In this document: positions 42,798 through 52,628 of the stretch, one piece after another
Numbering within the stretch: the first letter of the stretch is position 1
How the letters are laid out: each line of letters begins with the position of its first letter
DNA from: Ianthella basta
Taxonomy: Eukaryota > Porifera > Demospongiae > Verongiida > Ianthellidae
Direction: 5' to 3'
NCBI GenBank assembly: GCA_964019415.1
Contig: OZ025881.1
Location: forward strand, 4,187,121 to 4,251,120
DNA: 64,000 nt
Program-made: the position numbers and the translations under genes
Notes under the pieces: generated by a model
Told to the model about the DNA's origin: nothing
Database searches by the model: none
What the model saw: the letters and a program-made list of their open reading frames with translations, nothing else

Positions 42798-43179
42798 CCG
42801 TAAATATTCTAAAAAATTGAAAATCTAAAGTTTGCAACTTCCAGTGATCTTGCCTCAACCCACTCTAAAAATTCAATTTATTGGCCGTCTCTAAAGTTTG
42901 GGAAAACCTGTAATTTTGGCAATGTTAAGGTTATATTGCCATTAATTTCGCCGACATGATATCCGCAAATAACGCACAATACTGTTGCAAAGAAAGCATC
43001 AGTGGCGGCCATTTTCTGTACCGAGCCTTCCTAAAAATGGCAGCAGAGAACGCTCCAATTTTGCAAGAAGGCTCTAATTTTCGTAAGAAGACAGCAAAGA
43101 AGATCATAATGCCTCCTAAATTTCAAAAGGTTTAATTTGAAATGCAGGTAGAGTTTACAAATTTGTAGTATATTTACGG
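42798..43179. mobile_element. MITE with CCGTAAATATTC ends, copy 1
   Basis: Ends CCGTAAATATTCTAAAAAAT and, inverted, CCGTAAATATACTAC, flanked by TA (42796-42797 and 43180-43181). Nearly the same element is at 47884-48322, which keeps about 60 bp more in the middle. Confidence 0.82.
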
Positions 43180-43304
43180 TACAAAATATTCGAGCCATAA
43201 TTGCTCTATAGCTATAGTTATGCATCAGAGATCTGTGACACGTGCAAGCTAGGCATAATACACTGGTTCTTCTCCTAGTGGCACTGACGTATATAGTGTC
43301 TGCG

Positions 43305-43533
43305 CACATTGCAACTTGCACTGTGTGGCATATACAGTGCAAGTTGCAAAATACTAGTGTGTTGAAGCCATAAAATAATGTAATAATTATAATTTAATAT
43401 AATGTTTGGGGACTTTGGGCACCCTGCGGCACAGACCACTGGTAAGATGTCAAACTTAAAGGAAATTAGTGATTTTAAGTATGACTGAAAAATTTTAATT
43501 AGGCCTTTGTTTATGTGCAAGGTGGCACCAAAT
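43305..43533 (-). repeat. CAACTTGCACTG hairpin plus inverted copy of the 35316-35455 repeat
   Basis: GCAACTTGCACTGTGTGG and CAGTGCAAGTTGCA pair at 43311-43348. From GTTTGGGGACTTTGGGCACC (43401) to AAGGTGGCACCAAAT it is the reverse complement of 35316-35455. Confidence 0.65.
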
Positions 43534-43959
43534 GTGAGCAGATCTGAGAAAAGGGACCACTTCGCGCTAAAGGTCGATTTTGAGTTAGAGGCACTGAGTC
43601 ACAGCATAGTTGATGGGCTCTCTGTTGCACTTAGTTGCGCTTCAATAGCTGCTCCCATTACCGAGATACGCTCGCTCGCTCAAACATACGAAAGTATGCT
43701 CGGTTCAATTACGAGAAAACGGCCCGTAATCCTTCCGTTACCCTATCTGTAAACATGGCGACGATGTAACTGTTCTTTCTGGTTTGAAGCGCAGGAAAGG
43801 ACTAAGGGTTTCAAACTTGGCCAGGTTGTTGGGTCTATATCACAGGTACGTATGATGCAGTAATCCAACTTTACTGGAAACATGAGTCTGTGTGTGTTTT
43901 CACCCTTAGTGACACTTTATACATAGCGCGAAGTGGTCCCTTTTCTCAAATCTGCTCAC
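43534..43959. mobile_element. MITE with 36-bp TIR, AAAT target duplication
   Basis: The left end GTGAGCAGATCTGAGAAAAG then GGACCACTTCGCGCTA matches the inverted right end TAGCGCGAAGTGGTCCC to TCTGCTCAC with one or two differences. AAAT flanks both sides (43530-43533 and 43960-43963), and 35316-35340 shows the site with a single AAAT. The interior carries a short CpG-rich ORF (43507-43752) that I regard as chance. Confidence 0.88.
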
Positions 43960-44239
43960 AAATTGCAAATATAATGCAATAGCCCCATATCATTGCTATA
44001 GCACATTTATACTGATAGTGGGTGTTATAACAATTTAATATGAAAATGCAACAAATGCTCACTAAACTTCGTAGGCAAGTGCAAGTGGTTAGTGAGGCTC
44101 CACTCAACAAGGATTAGTTATTCAACACTCTGCTGTTCAATTTGAAGGCTGACAATTTAGTGTGATGTCATGGAACTGTGATGTTTTATTGTGATGTCAC
44201 GCAAACGTCACACCCTAGTCAATCCAAAAATATTGGGTT

Positions 44240-44541
44240 CGCTTTGTGACGACACCTTTCACACCCCAAAGACCCCCTTGAAGCTTGCAGGAAGAAAGGG
44301 CCGCCGCAAATGCTTCTCTTTGCACCCATTGCCAGGAACTGTATGCCAGGGCCAAGGCCGGCTTGGCATTTGTTGGTTACGCAAGCATGAGAAGGTTTCC
44401 AGACGATTCTGAGTGCCTACTGCGCAATGACAGCAAATCAACAGGTGCTGGGAAGACACATGGCCTCTGTGGAGGCGGAGCCTTGAGGAAGTGTTCCGAG
44501 AAACGCTGCCATAGTGCCAGCGGCGTACTCTTTGACTATTA
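44240..44541 (+). pseudogene. unrecognised repeated coding-like segment, copy 2
   Basis: Homologous to 34600-34880. After a frameshift near 44325 the frame reads THCQELYARAKAGLAFVG, YASMRRFPDDSECLLRND, STGAGKTHGLCGGGALRK and ends in VLFDY before TAG. Function unknown. Confidence 0.4.
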
Positions 44542-44544
44542 GTC

Positions 44545-45020
44545 AAACATGGGACCTACACCACATGTATACCAACCACCAGAAGCAGCTGCAGCAGCAT
44601 CATGCCAATCGCTAACCTTGGATGCAATGGAGCAATAATGCGTGCCTGCTTGCTAGTTTGTTCCCCATGGTTTCTATCACTACACCTGAGCATCCATCAC
44701 AATGGTAGAGTCCTCATATGTATGGCGAACTATTGAACTTCTTTGTTGTAACAACAGGGTCACTTGCTCTGGGATAATGCAAATTTAACTCTGCAGTTAT
44801 AATGTTGTACTGTGTGTACACACTGTGTGTTCATGTATTGTCATGGTCAGCAGTAAACACAGCAGACAACCAGCTTGCAATTGAAGGACTGCTTTTGATG
44901 AGACTCTAGCTCTGTGGCATCACAGGTCAGAAACTCCATGCCTGTACACATTCAGTGCTGATGATTATCAGTGCACAACTCATATGCACACACATGCAGA
45001 CACGCACACACACACACACA

Positions 45021-45058
<38 letters not shown>

Positions 45059-45500
45059 CGCACTCACACACCTTGTGCAAGTGACATAGTCAGTGGTGTA
45101 GCCAAGCCCAGCCCCAATTTGAATCTGTGCCCTGGCATCATCAAAAGGGATGGAATGAAACCCATTGTAGCTTAAATATACACTGAATGGATAAAGCACT
45201 GAATTCTTGAAGTAGACTTACCTAATTTTGCACCTGTTCATAGAAACAGACAAGTGGCCCAGCCTAGGGAACAACAACAATGCATTGTGGTCTGGATGGC
45301 CTAAAGTCTAGAAGGCATGTTTGTAGACACCCTTGGAGGCATAACAGATACATCTTAGCTGTAAGACAGATACATTTCTTACTAAGGTGTTTCACAATGG
45401 TAGACATATTCTGCTCTGTTAAGATATGCCTAGCTGTGCATTGTTGAGGCATTCTTTGAAGCTGCTGTAAAGTATGTTTACTCTACTTCTTCCCTTTCTT
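44545..45500. other. no gene; (CA)n microsatellite at about 45001-45072
   Basis: Apart from the CA repeat with CG/CT interruptions, AT-rich intron-like DNA ending in the pyrimidine tract of the next exon. Confidence 0.5.
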
Positions 45501-45502
45501 AG

Positions 45503-45582
45503 CTATGGAGGAGAACTTGAAATTGGTGGAAAGGCAGCTAGCATCCTCTGTTCAGGAAGTGCATACCCTTCAACTTTACAAG
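45503..45582 (+). CDS. coiled-coil host gene, exon B
   Basis: Acceptor TTCCCTTTCTTAG, then CT plus MEENLKLVERQLASSV and QEVHTLQLYK, then donor AAG/GTAACC. The entry phase (two bases complete a codon) fits exon A at 28963, and the exit phase 0 fits exon C at 57141. Heptad-like Leu/Val spacing predicts a coiled coil. The good pyrimidine tract and phase agreement support a genuine exon. Confidence 0.6.
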
Positions 45583-45592
45583 GTAACCCTAT

Positions 45593-46742
45593 TGCTATTG
45601 GTGGGTATCGATGTTCCTGTTTATGGCATACTAGCTGCAATGCTCTGAACTGCCAAAAACTGTTGTTGCAGCAGTGTGGCAGCATTTAAGAAATTTGAAT
45701 ATTCCTTATTGGATGATTTTGCAAACTTAGTACAGGCCCTGGGGGCTACTATTCTAGGCACCCAGAACAACTAGTACATAATACACAGAAGTGAAATAGG
45801 GGAAGTTTTAATAGATTGTTGAATGAAGCAGAAAATTTGCAAGAATATTGTAGCAGGGTGATTAAATTGTCATGGAATTGGGTCATTATATAGTAAGCAG
45901 AAAAGGATTAGCAATGGAATTTGCAGCAGAAATAGTACATACAATTCAGGCGGTGGTTGGCAAAGAGTTCCACATGGTGGTTCCACAGTAGCTGAAGGCC
46001 TTTTTGGGGCACCCTATACTGTTTACACTTCTAGGTATTTCTATGGCTTCATGTTCATAATGGATTATGTTTGTACTAGCAGGGAAGCCTGCGGCTTCCC
46101 TGCTCCAGTGCCCCCACAATGGCTACTCAGCACCAATCTGGCACGCCAGAGTGTATGATGACAGTGTGCTAGCGTCATCTGGTAGCATGCATGCATATAT
46201 GCACTTAGCTAACACAACAAAACAGGAATCAATGAATCACATAGTCATGCACATGGTCTGATCAAAAATGAATCGTGCATGTCTCACAACAAAGCCAGTT
46301 AATGTCCATAACACGATGCTTGCTCTTGTCTTCGCTGTAGCAAGTGTTGACCTTCGTGGGATGTTCCTAAGGAGCACAGTCTCATTCATGCAGCTTTGCC
46401 TTTTGTTGGGTGTGGAAGAAATGCACTGAGAAGTAACCTGATGCGATCATGTCCCCATCCATGTTGTTGCACGTGATTCCGACGCTGGTCAGGAGCTTCA
46501 CTTTCCCCTCGCTCTTGTTGCTGATCGTCTCATAGTCCCTATCCTTTCCTTAGCAACGTATCTCGTTGGTATGTGCCTACCAAATCCTTCCCTGGCAAAT
46601 GCGGTCAATGAGAAAAGATCAGGAGAATCATTGCTCTTCTGCTTTGCACTTGCATTGCACGTAGCTGGTTTTGTTCGGCAGTTGCGACAATTCAATCACT
46701 GAACTTCGGAGGCATTTCACACCACGGTTGACAACATACACA
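45593..46742. other. no gene; perfect hairpin at 46078-46104
   Basis: AGCAGGGAAGCC / GGCTTCCCTGCT with a TGC loop follows a CTAG exactly where the TTCG-hairpin repeats carry their GC hairpin, then CCAGTGCCCCCAC. A GGTATTTCTATGGCTTCATG block at about 46035 recurs near 16330. An Arg/Lys-rich minus-strand ORF (46498-46695) is unrecognised. Confidence 0.5.
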
Positions 46743-46852
46743 ATGGCTTCGGTATCCGAGAAAAAAGGCCGCTTTTCAGTAGCTCCTTCCCTTTCTTCTT
46801 CGCGCCAGAGCCGAACGTCACTGTTTTCACAATCCCATTATTCTGAACTGAA
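46743..46852 (+). CDS. possible short 5' exon or ORF
   Basis: ATG 46743 opens MASVSEKKGRFSVAPSLSSS then RQSRTSLFSQSHYSELK with a GAAGTAAGG donor-like end. It is Ser-rich and not recognised. It would be nested inside the intron between coiled-coil exons B and C. Weak evidence. Confidence 0.2.
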
Positions 46853-46911
46853 GTAAGGCGAAGTGCATACAAATGGAGCTGGCAGAATGCACAGCGCAAA
46901 TCCCTAAATGC

Positions 46912-46990
46912 TGCTAAGAATACGGAACACAGCCAAGAATACGGAACGCCCCAAGAATACGGAACGGTGCCAAGAATGCAGAACACGGAT
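46912..46990. repeat. CCAAGAATACGGAAC minisatellite, about 4 units
   Basis: AAGAATACGGAACACAGCC, AAGAATACGGAACGCCCC, AAGAATACGGAACGGTGCC and AAGAATGCAGAACACGG in tandem, unit 18-20 bp. Confidence 0.8.
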
Positions 46991-47883
46991 ACTCGGGCTT
47001 AGCTCCATTATATATAGGAGGGATGAGGCTGATTTATAAGCATGAGGCACGAGGGCATGAAGTGCTCTAGTGCGGAGTGCTTATCGATCAGCCACATCCT
47101 GACTGGGGGTGTCACAAATGATTTATTTGCCGAACAAACTAATGGGTCATGGGTGAGTGTTAATTGGTTCCTTGCCAAATAAGGAAAGTGCTAGTTAAAC
47201 GCGGACCAATTCATTGCAGCATTATCAGACAGCACAGTAGTGCTGTCTATGATGGGATGGCAGTGGTTGTTTTTATGCTGTAATACAAACGAAAAGTCAC
47301 GCTACTCCTAAATAGGACCAAAACCCGGCAAACGAAGCTTACCACGAGGAAGTAGGGACTGAATAGTGCACATAGCTAACCTTACTTCCTAGTGAAGGTG
47401 TGCCTAAACATAGATAGCGCCCTCGACATTTCTCACATTTTGTGTTCTTCTTCTTCTTCTTCTTCTTCTTCTTATTCTTCTTATTCTTCTTATTCTTCTT
47501 TGACAGCTGTAGCGCATGAACCAGAGGGACCAGGAAAATACTTCTCGCACCATATTGCACCATTTTCTGCTGGCTGCATTCCTTTGTAGGTTAGAAGGCG
47601 GTGCAAGTTACTGTGGAAGACGGCGCTTGCCACGACTCCTGCCGTGTTGATTGGCCTAGCGAAACAGACACCATTTTCAAATTATATAATCAAAAGGGAT
47701 AAAACTGGAGTGACTAGTGCCATTGTTAGCAGCTGCAGCAGTTAGCTTGTGCCCATTTGAAGGACTTTTGCAGTTGTGCATTTCCCCGCCACGGTTGGCT
47801 TCCGGTCTTCATTTCTCGCTGGGTTAGCGCGGAACCCAGGTGCAAGCCCACACCTTGAGCTCCAGGATGACAGAAATGAGGTA

Positions 47884-48322
47884 CCGTAAATATTCTAAAA
47901 AATTGAAAATCTAAAGTTCACAACTTCCAGCGATCTTGCCTCAACCCACTCTAAAAATTCAATTTATTGGCCGTCTCTAAAGTTCAGGAAAACCTGTAAT
48001 TTTGGCAATGTTAAGGTTATATTGCCATTAATTTTGCCTCCATGCTTGATGAACATGAAAGCTTCTCCAATACTGGGGTTCCACACCTCCTTGTAGACAT
48101 GATATCCGCAAATAACGCACGATACTGTTACAAACAAAGCTCCAGTGGTGGCCATTTTCTGTACCAAGCCTTCCTAAGAATGGCGGCAGAAAACGCTCAA
48201 ATTTTGCAAGAAGGCTCTAATTTTCACAAGAAGACAGCAAAAAAGATCATAATGCCTCCTATCTTTCAAAAAGTTAGATTTGAAATGCAGATAAAGTTTA
48301 CGAATTTGAAGAATATTTACGG
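47884..48322. mobile_element. MITE with CCGTAAATATTC ends, copy 2
   Basis: Flanked by TA (47882-47883 and 48323-48324). Its minus strand encodes ATTGALFVTVSCVICGYHVY then KEVWNPSIGEAFMFIKHGGK and INGNITLTLPKLQVF, resembling a GYHVY-x-x-x-W-x-P-x-x-GE protein family common in cnidarians and sponges, so the MITE may carry a captured gene fragment. The matching TA without the MITE is at about 63243 in copy 2 of element X. Confidence 0.82.
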
Positions 48323-48409
48323 TATAATGCCTTGCACCAATGTCCTATGGTTGAGACTAAGTGTGTTGCTTCAGCTTAGCTGCCTACTATAAAAAGTACA
48401 GAAACTAGA

Positions 48410-48612
48410 AATAATAAAAATTTTCTACAAAAATTGTAAGGATGTAGGGATGGCATAGAAAGGACAGAAACAAGTAAAGGCTGTTACACAGTGAAGCATT
48501 AACCATCGTCCCTACATTCAAGGATGTAGGACTATAAGGTGCAACATTCTTGCATGTAGGGACCATGGTTAATGCTCCACTGTGTAACAGCTTTTACTTG
48601 TTTCTGTCCTTA
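48410..48612. repeat. foldback end of element X, copy 1, right arm truncated
   Basis: GATGTAGGGATGGCAT, GACAGAAACAAGTAAAGGCT, GTTACACAGTG and GCATTAACCATCGTCCCTAC are followed by their complements up to TTGTTTCTGTCCT, where the sequence switches to a pogo-type gene fragment. Confidence 0.8.
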
Positions 48613-48614
48613 GC

Positions 48615-48874
48615 TTAGGGTGGCGACAGTCAGTCTTTCCTTGGTATAGCAGCTGCATAGGAAGGAACTGGCCGTTAAGAGGTGCTGCAAAAGTAGCTGT
48701 TATCTGATGCTTATCTCCCAAGCCAGCAAGGTCAACCCTCTTGCTTCCTTCTTTTTCCATTGTGAACTCTCCAGCAAGTAGTGTGTATTTTTCATATACA
48801 CCTGTTAGGTGGTAGTATGTGAAAAATATATCACCTGTGCTTAGAATAGGGATCAGCGTATACATACGGTGCAA
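48615..48874 (-). pseudogene. pogo/Tigger-type DDE transposase fragment
   Basis: The minus strand reads VYEKYTLLAGEFTMEKEGSK, RVDLAGLGDKHQITATFAAP and LNGQFLPMQLLYQGKTDCRH. This matches the centre of the DDE domain of pogo-class (Tigger/Jerky-like) transposases: W/F-T-x-x-x-x-G-S-K-R-V, then G-x-x-D-K-R-Q-I-T, then G-x-x-L-P-x-Q-L-I-Y-x-G-K-T. The fragment runs into the foldback arm at 48612 and lacks the rest of the catalytic core. It could have come from a relative of the autonomous partner of the pogo-like MITE at 29025. Confidence 0.72.
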
Positions 48875-48964
48875 GTAACAATATATTGCAATGATCTAAT
48901 GCATCCACCACTGTGTTATGCTATTGATGCAGAACAAAGCAAGTGGCAATGCTGCAACTAAAGG

Positions 48965-49045
48965 CAAAGAATGGCTGTAGTAGGATTTGAACCTGGAATT
49001 TTGGATTGTTAGTTAACCACACTAGACTGTGTGGACCTTTGCTAA
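48965..49045 (-). other. tRNA-like pol III promoter remnant (SINE head)
   Basis: On the minus strand TAGTGTGGTTAACTA resembles an A box and GGTTCAAATCC, about 30 bases on, is a B box. GCAAAG and CTTTGC at the ends could pair. No proper T-stem forms, so it is not a working tRNA. Confidence 0.4.
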
Positions 49046-49204
49046 CGTATAGGTGATACATTCTTGCTAATTGGGTGTCATTTTTTTATTTTTGCCATGT
49101 ATCTCTGGCAGTCTAGCACTAATTAAAAATACTGGTAGTGACATAATCTGATGTACCACCTGGCCATGTCCACCAAGTTTCGTGACCATACGCACACACT
49201 GGCT

Positions 49205-49258
49205 GGCAGTTTAAGCTAAATGTCCTGGGTTCAATTCCCAGCGGCGCCACTTTTTTGC
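49205..49258 (+). other. 3' half of a tRNA-like sequence
   Basis: CTGGGTTCAATTCCCAG is a perfect T-arm, followed by CGGCGCCA and a CTTTTTT terminator-like run. The 5' half (A box and acceptor strand GGCGCCG) is not visible, so it is a pseudo-tRNA or SINE piece. The antisense frame reads the familiar artefact APLGIEPRTFSL. Confidence 0.45.
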
Positions 49259-49445
49259 AGTCCCATGTCGTTTCAAAGTCTACGGACAGTAATGATTTCA
49301 ATCGTGGCTTGTTCCAATAGGTTGCTTTTAAGGTCTTCGGAAGTAGCTCCTTCCATCGGGCTTTGCTGTAAGCACTTATTATCCTTTCTACTTTAACCAT
49401 TTCCACGCAGCAATTATCCTCTAATCTAGCACACTTCTATATTTG

Positions 49446-49799
49446 TGATAAAGTGTCCAAATGTCAGAGACTGTGCCGCACGGAGGGACGTTCTACAACA
49501 CTGAACTCGAGCAATATAATTAGGCACGACACTGCGGCCAAACAGTAAGAGGTACAACTCACTGCCAACACTAGTCTTCAACAACCACAGTTACAGTAAC
49601 CAAATAAAAGTACAGCTGCAGCAGTTACATCCCATGCAGAAGTCAATTATACAACACATCACCATAATCCATAACTAATGGATACAAGCCACAACATACA
49701 CATTCGCTTGCAGGTAAGTAAGGCACATACACAGCTGATCACAACAGTACAGGAAAGTATGGTCACGTTATAGGAAAGTACAATCATGTGTCCATCACA
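49446..49799 (-). repeat. 3' LTR of the gypsy-class element
   Basis: On the minus strand it starts TGTGATGGACACATG right after a purine-rich AGGAGAAGGGGGAGGGG tract (polypurine tract, about 49800-49817) and ends GACATTTGGACACTTTATCA. The last about 65 bp match the 5' LTR remnant at 52651-52712. Confidence 0.7.
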
Positions 49800-49995
49800 C
49801 CCCTCCCCCTTCTCCTGAGGCAAACTTGTTTGTCTCTAGCCTGGAGAGGGTGTCGGCATTGTCGTTCTTGCCAGCAGCCCTATTAATGGCAACCAGTGAA
49901 GGCGATCACTGGTTTGCCATCAATAGGGCTCCAGCCCCCCAGCCTCCTGAGACACTTCAGTGTAGAAGGCTGGTAGGTGTAATATCCAGTGATTA

Positions 49996-50690
49996 GCCCT
50001 TGTTCAATATAGCCACATTCTCTCATTCCATACTGACAATTGGTTGGTTTGGCTGTCTACCCAGCTGCAAAAAGGTACACCAAGATGGACTTAATGTGAC
50101 GCAGATGCTTCTCCCATGTATTGCTATGGATGATTAAATTATCCAAGTAAGCTGCTGCAAAAGTATCACATCCATCTATCAATCTGTCTATCATTCATCG
50201 GAATGTCACCAGAGCACCTTGCAAACCGAAAGGCATTACTTTGAACTGATAGAGTCCAATCAGCATTGTGAAGGCTGTCTTGTTGCGGTCGGCTTCTGCA
50301 ACTGGCACCTGCCAGTAGCCACGTGTCAGGTCCAATGTGTTGCTAAACGTAGATCCTCCCAGCCGGTCTATCAGTTTGTCTATCCGTGGCATAGGATAGG
50401 CTTCTGATTGGGAAACCCCATTTAGTTTCCTGTAGTCTACACACAACCTGAGGGATCCATCCTTGTTTAGTATATACCATTGGTGCAGTCCAATCACTGT
50501 TGGAAGGCTCAATTATTCCATCTGCCAGCATTTCTCGCAGTTCTTCCTGGACCCCCCCCCCTCGATAGGCATATGGCAATTTGTACAGAGGTAACCACAC
50601 TGGATTGGCTGCTCCTGTCCCAATTCGGTGCTCAACCAGCTCAGTCTTACCTGGGCAGTTCTTCAGCACATCTGTGAAATCTTCAAACAG
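49996..50690 (-). pseudogene. gypsy-class reverse transcriptase, partial
   Basis: From 50669 down: KNCPGKTELVEHRIGTGAAN, YRGGGVQEELREMLADGIIE, PSNSDWTAPMVYTK, then after a frameshift ILNKDGSLRLCVDYRKLNGV, AYPMPRIDKLIDRLGGSTFS, LDLTRGYWQVPVAEADRNKT and MPFGLQGALVTFR, and then YLDNLIIHSNTWEKHLRHI, where the active-site YxDD reads YLDN. The catalytic change, several stops and loss of the connection and RNase H show it is dead. Confidence 0.85.
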
Positions 50691-50879
50691 CCCTCTTAGT
50701 TGTTCATGCTAAGCTTCATCCAGTTCCTTGCCCATTGTCGGTTGGCCATGTGGACATTCATTTCATGCTGGAATGCTATCATCCTGACCTTCTCTGGATA
50801 CCTCTTCCATCCAGCAGTTGTCAAATACCTTTGGCATATGGAACTCTCGTAACATGTTGATGTGGAAGATTCTCTTTCT

Positions 50880-51800
50880 CTTCCTACGGTCATGCATATC
50901 AACCATGTAGTTCATCTTGCCAACCTTCTGCAGCACCTGATAAGGTCCATGCCATTATGCAAGCAGTTTGTTTGTAAACGTTGGCAACAACACAAGTACC
51001 TGGTCTCTTTGATGAAGCTCTCAAACACGTGTAGTCTGATTGTACCATCTTTTGCTTGTCCTGTGCTCTGGACAAGTTCTGCTGCACGAGTTCAGACATG
51101 CTCCTCAGCCTTTCTCTGGTCAAAAGAATGTGGTGTACAACACTTTCATTACTCTGTTGACTAGCTCCCATGATTCTCTTAGCACATCCAGGGGACCTTG
51201 GACATTCCGGCCGTATAACAACTCAAAAGGGGAAAACCCTGTTGACGCCTGGGGTACCTCCCTATACGCAAACAGGACGTACAAGAGCAACTTATTCCAG
51301 TCCTTTCCATCACTGGTCACAGTCTTGCAGAGCATTGCCTTGAGTGTTTGGTTAAAGTGCTCCACGAGGCCATCCGTCTGGGGGTGATAGGGGCTTGTGC
51401 GGATAAGATGGACATGCAAGAGTTGATACAGCTCAGCCAGCAACTGAGATTAGTAGTTACTCCCTTGGTCGGTGAGTATCTCTTGCGGCACTTCAACTCT
51501 CAAGAAAACCTTAATCAACTCTTCTGCAATATGCTCAGCATCAATGCTGCGCAAAGCAATAGCCTCAGGGTAACAGGTTGCATATTTGCAAATCACCAAC
51601 ACATAGCGGTTCCTAGACCTGCTCCTTGGAAGCAGCCCCACAATATCCATTGCAATCTTCTGGAACGGTTTGGTAATAATGGGTAATGGGACAAGAGGTG
51701 CCTTTTGCAAACCCCGCTTAGTGGACTTATGGCATTGCTCACAAACCTCGGCCATGTGCCCTCTTCTCAACTCCACAGTACAATACTGCAGCATGGCACT
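50880..51800 (-). pseudogene. gypsy-class integrase, partial
   Basis: CEQCHKSTKRGLQKAPLVPL, FQKIAMDIVGLLPRSRSRN (first catalytic Asp), EILTDQGSNY (second Asp), HVHLIRTSPYHPQTDGLVEH then FNQTLKAMLCKT (third catalytic region), LYVLFAYREVPQASTGFSPF, ELLYGRNVQGPLDVL and the C-terminal GPY/F-type module. It lies immediately upstream, in element orientation, of the RT. Frame changes near 51445 and 51150. The HHCC domain is reduced to HMAEVCEQC. Confidence 0.85.
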
Positions 51801-52600
51801 TTGTCACAATGTGGCCCTTCTGATGGCAGTTGTAACACTCCACCTCCTTACCTTGTCTCTGGGAAGGGCTGGTGACTGCCGACTTGCCACCATTCTTGTT
51901 CCCCTGATGACAATCTCGAGCTAGGTGACCAACTACATGGCACGTGTGACATCACCTCCAGTCAATGGGCTTCTGCCCCTGGCTGGCTCCAGGATTCGGC
52001 GCTGTTAAGCAGCTGCTCTGTAGCTACCATTTCTCTTTGGTCCACTTTTGTGCCAGTTCCATGGTGTGCGTTGCCAACTCACGGTAAGTTTCTTCTCCCT
52101 TTTTCGTAGATGCTCACAGGTACCGGTGGTACACCTCATTTATGTCGTAGTGTCTCAAAATGGCATCTTTAACTGCGTCATTGTCACCCAACCACTCAGC
52201 CTCCATTGCTGCAAAGGCCCTCTTTACCAGTGAGTTGCAGAGCTAACATGTACGTCCAGTGACTCTTATCCACTCCATAGGCAGTCATCTTCAGATCAAA
52301 GATGGTGATGTATGCTTCGATGTCGTCCTGCTCTGTGAGCTTCGTCAGCTTCAGCACAGCTGCCACGTCAGCCTTAGGCCCAGGCACCGAACACCCCGAT
52401 TCCTCACCCAGGCGGCGCATCAACTCCATTTGCTCCTCGTGTCTGCGCTGGTACTCTGCGTGTTCCCACTCCAGCCACTGTCTGTCTTCCACTAAGTCTT
52501 TCAACATCTCCAGCAACCTGACTGACGCTGACTGCTCTCCCAAGTCTCCCTCAGACATACTCTTTTTGTAAGACTTACCAGATTGTGTGCACATGTGAGT
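51800..52600 (-). pseudogene. gypsy-class gag with two zinc knuckles
   Basis: The ORF from 52594 has a Glu/Gln-rich helical region, then KLTKLTEQDDIEAYITIFDL and the capsid-like WTYMLALQLTGKE. Downstream on the minus strand CHTCHVVGHLARDC and CYNCHQKGHIVTKC are two CCHC knuckles. It is joined almost directly to integrase, so protease is missing. Confidence 0.7.
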
Positions 52601-52628
52601 CCCGACAAATAATACTGCCCACCAGTCG

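Larger units (their letters stand above)
47221..48612. mobile_element. long non-autonomous element X, copy 1
   Basis: Starts CAGACAGCACAGTAGTGCTG with a GGGATGGCAGTGG motif, contains (CTT)n at 47441-47500, a CACCATATTGCACCATTTTC block and GAGCTCCAGGATGACAG, and ends in a foldback (48410-48612). Copy 2 at 62613-63583 is collinear but lacks the inserted MITE. Its first about 240 bp match the end of repeat R in reverse complement. No transposase. Confidence 0.7.

Noticed and set aside
49205-49258. Functional tRNA gene
   Set aside because: Perfect T-arm and terminator, but no A box, D-arm or matching 5' acceptor strand.
49119-49406. ORF with APLGIEPRTFSL
   Set aside because: A well-known antisense translation of a tRNA-like T-arm; no protein.
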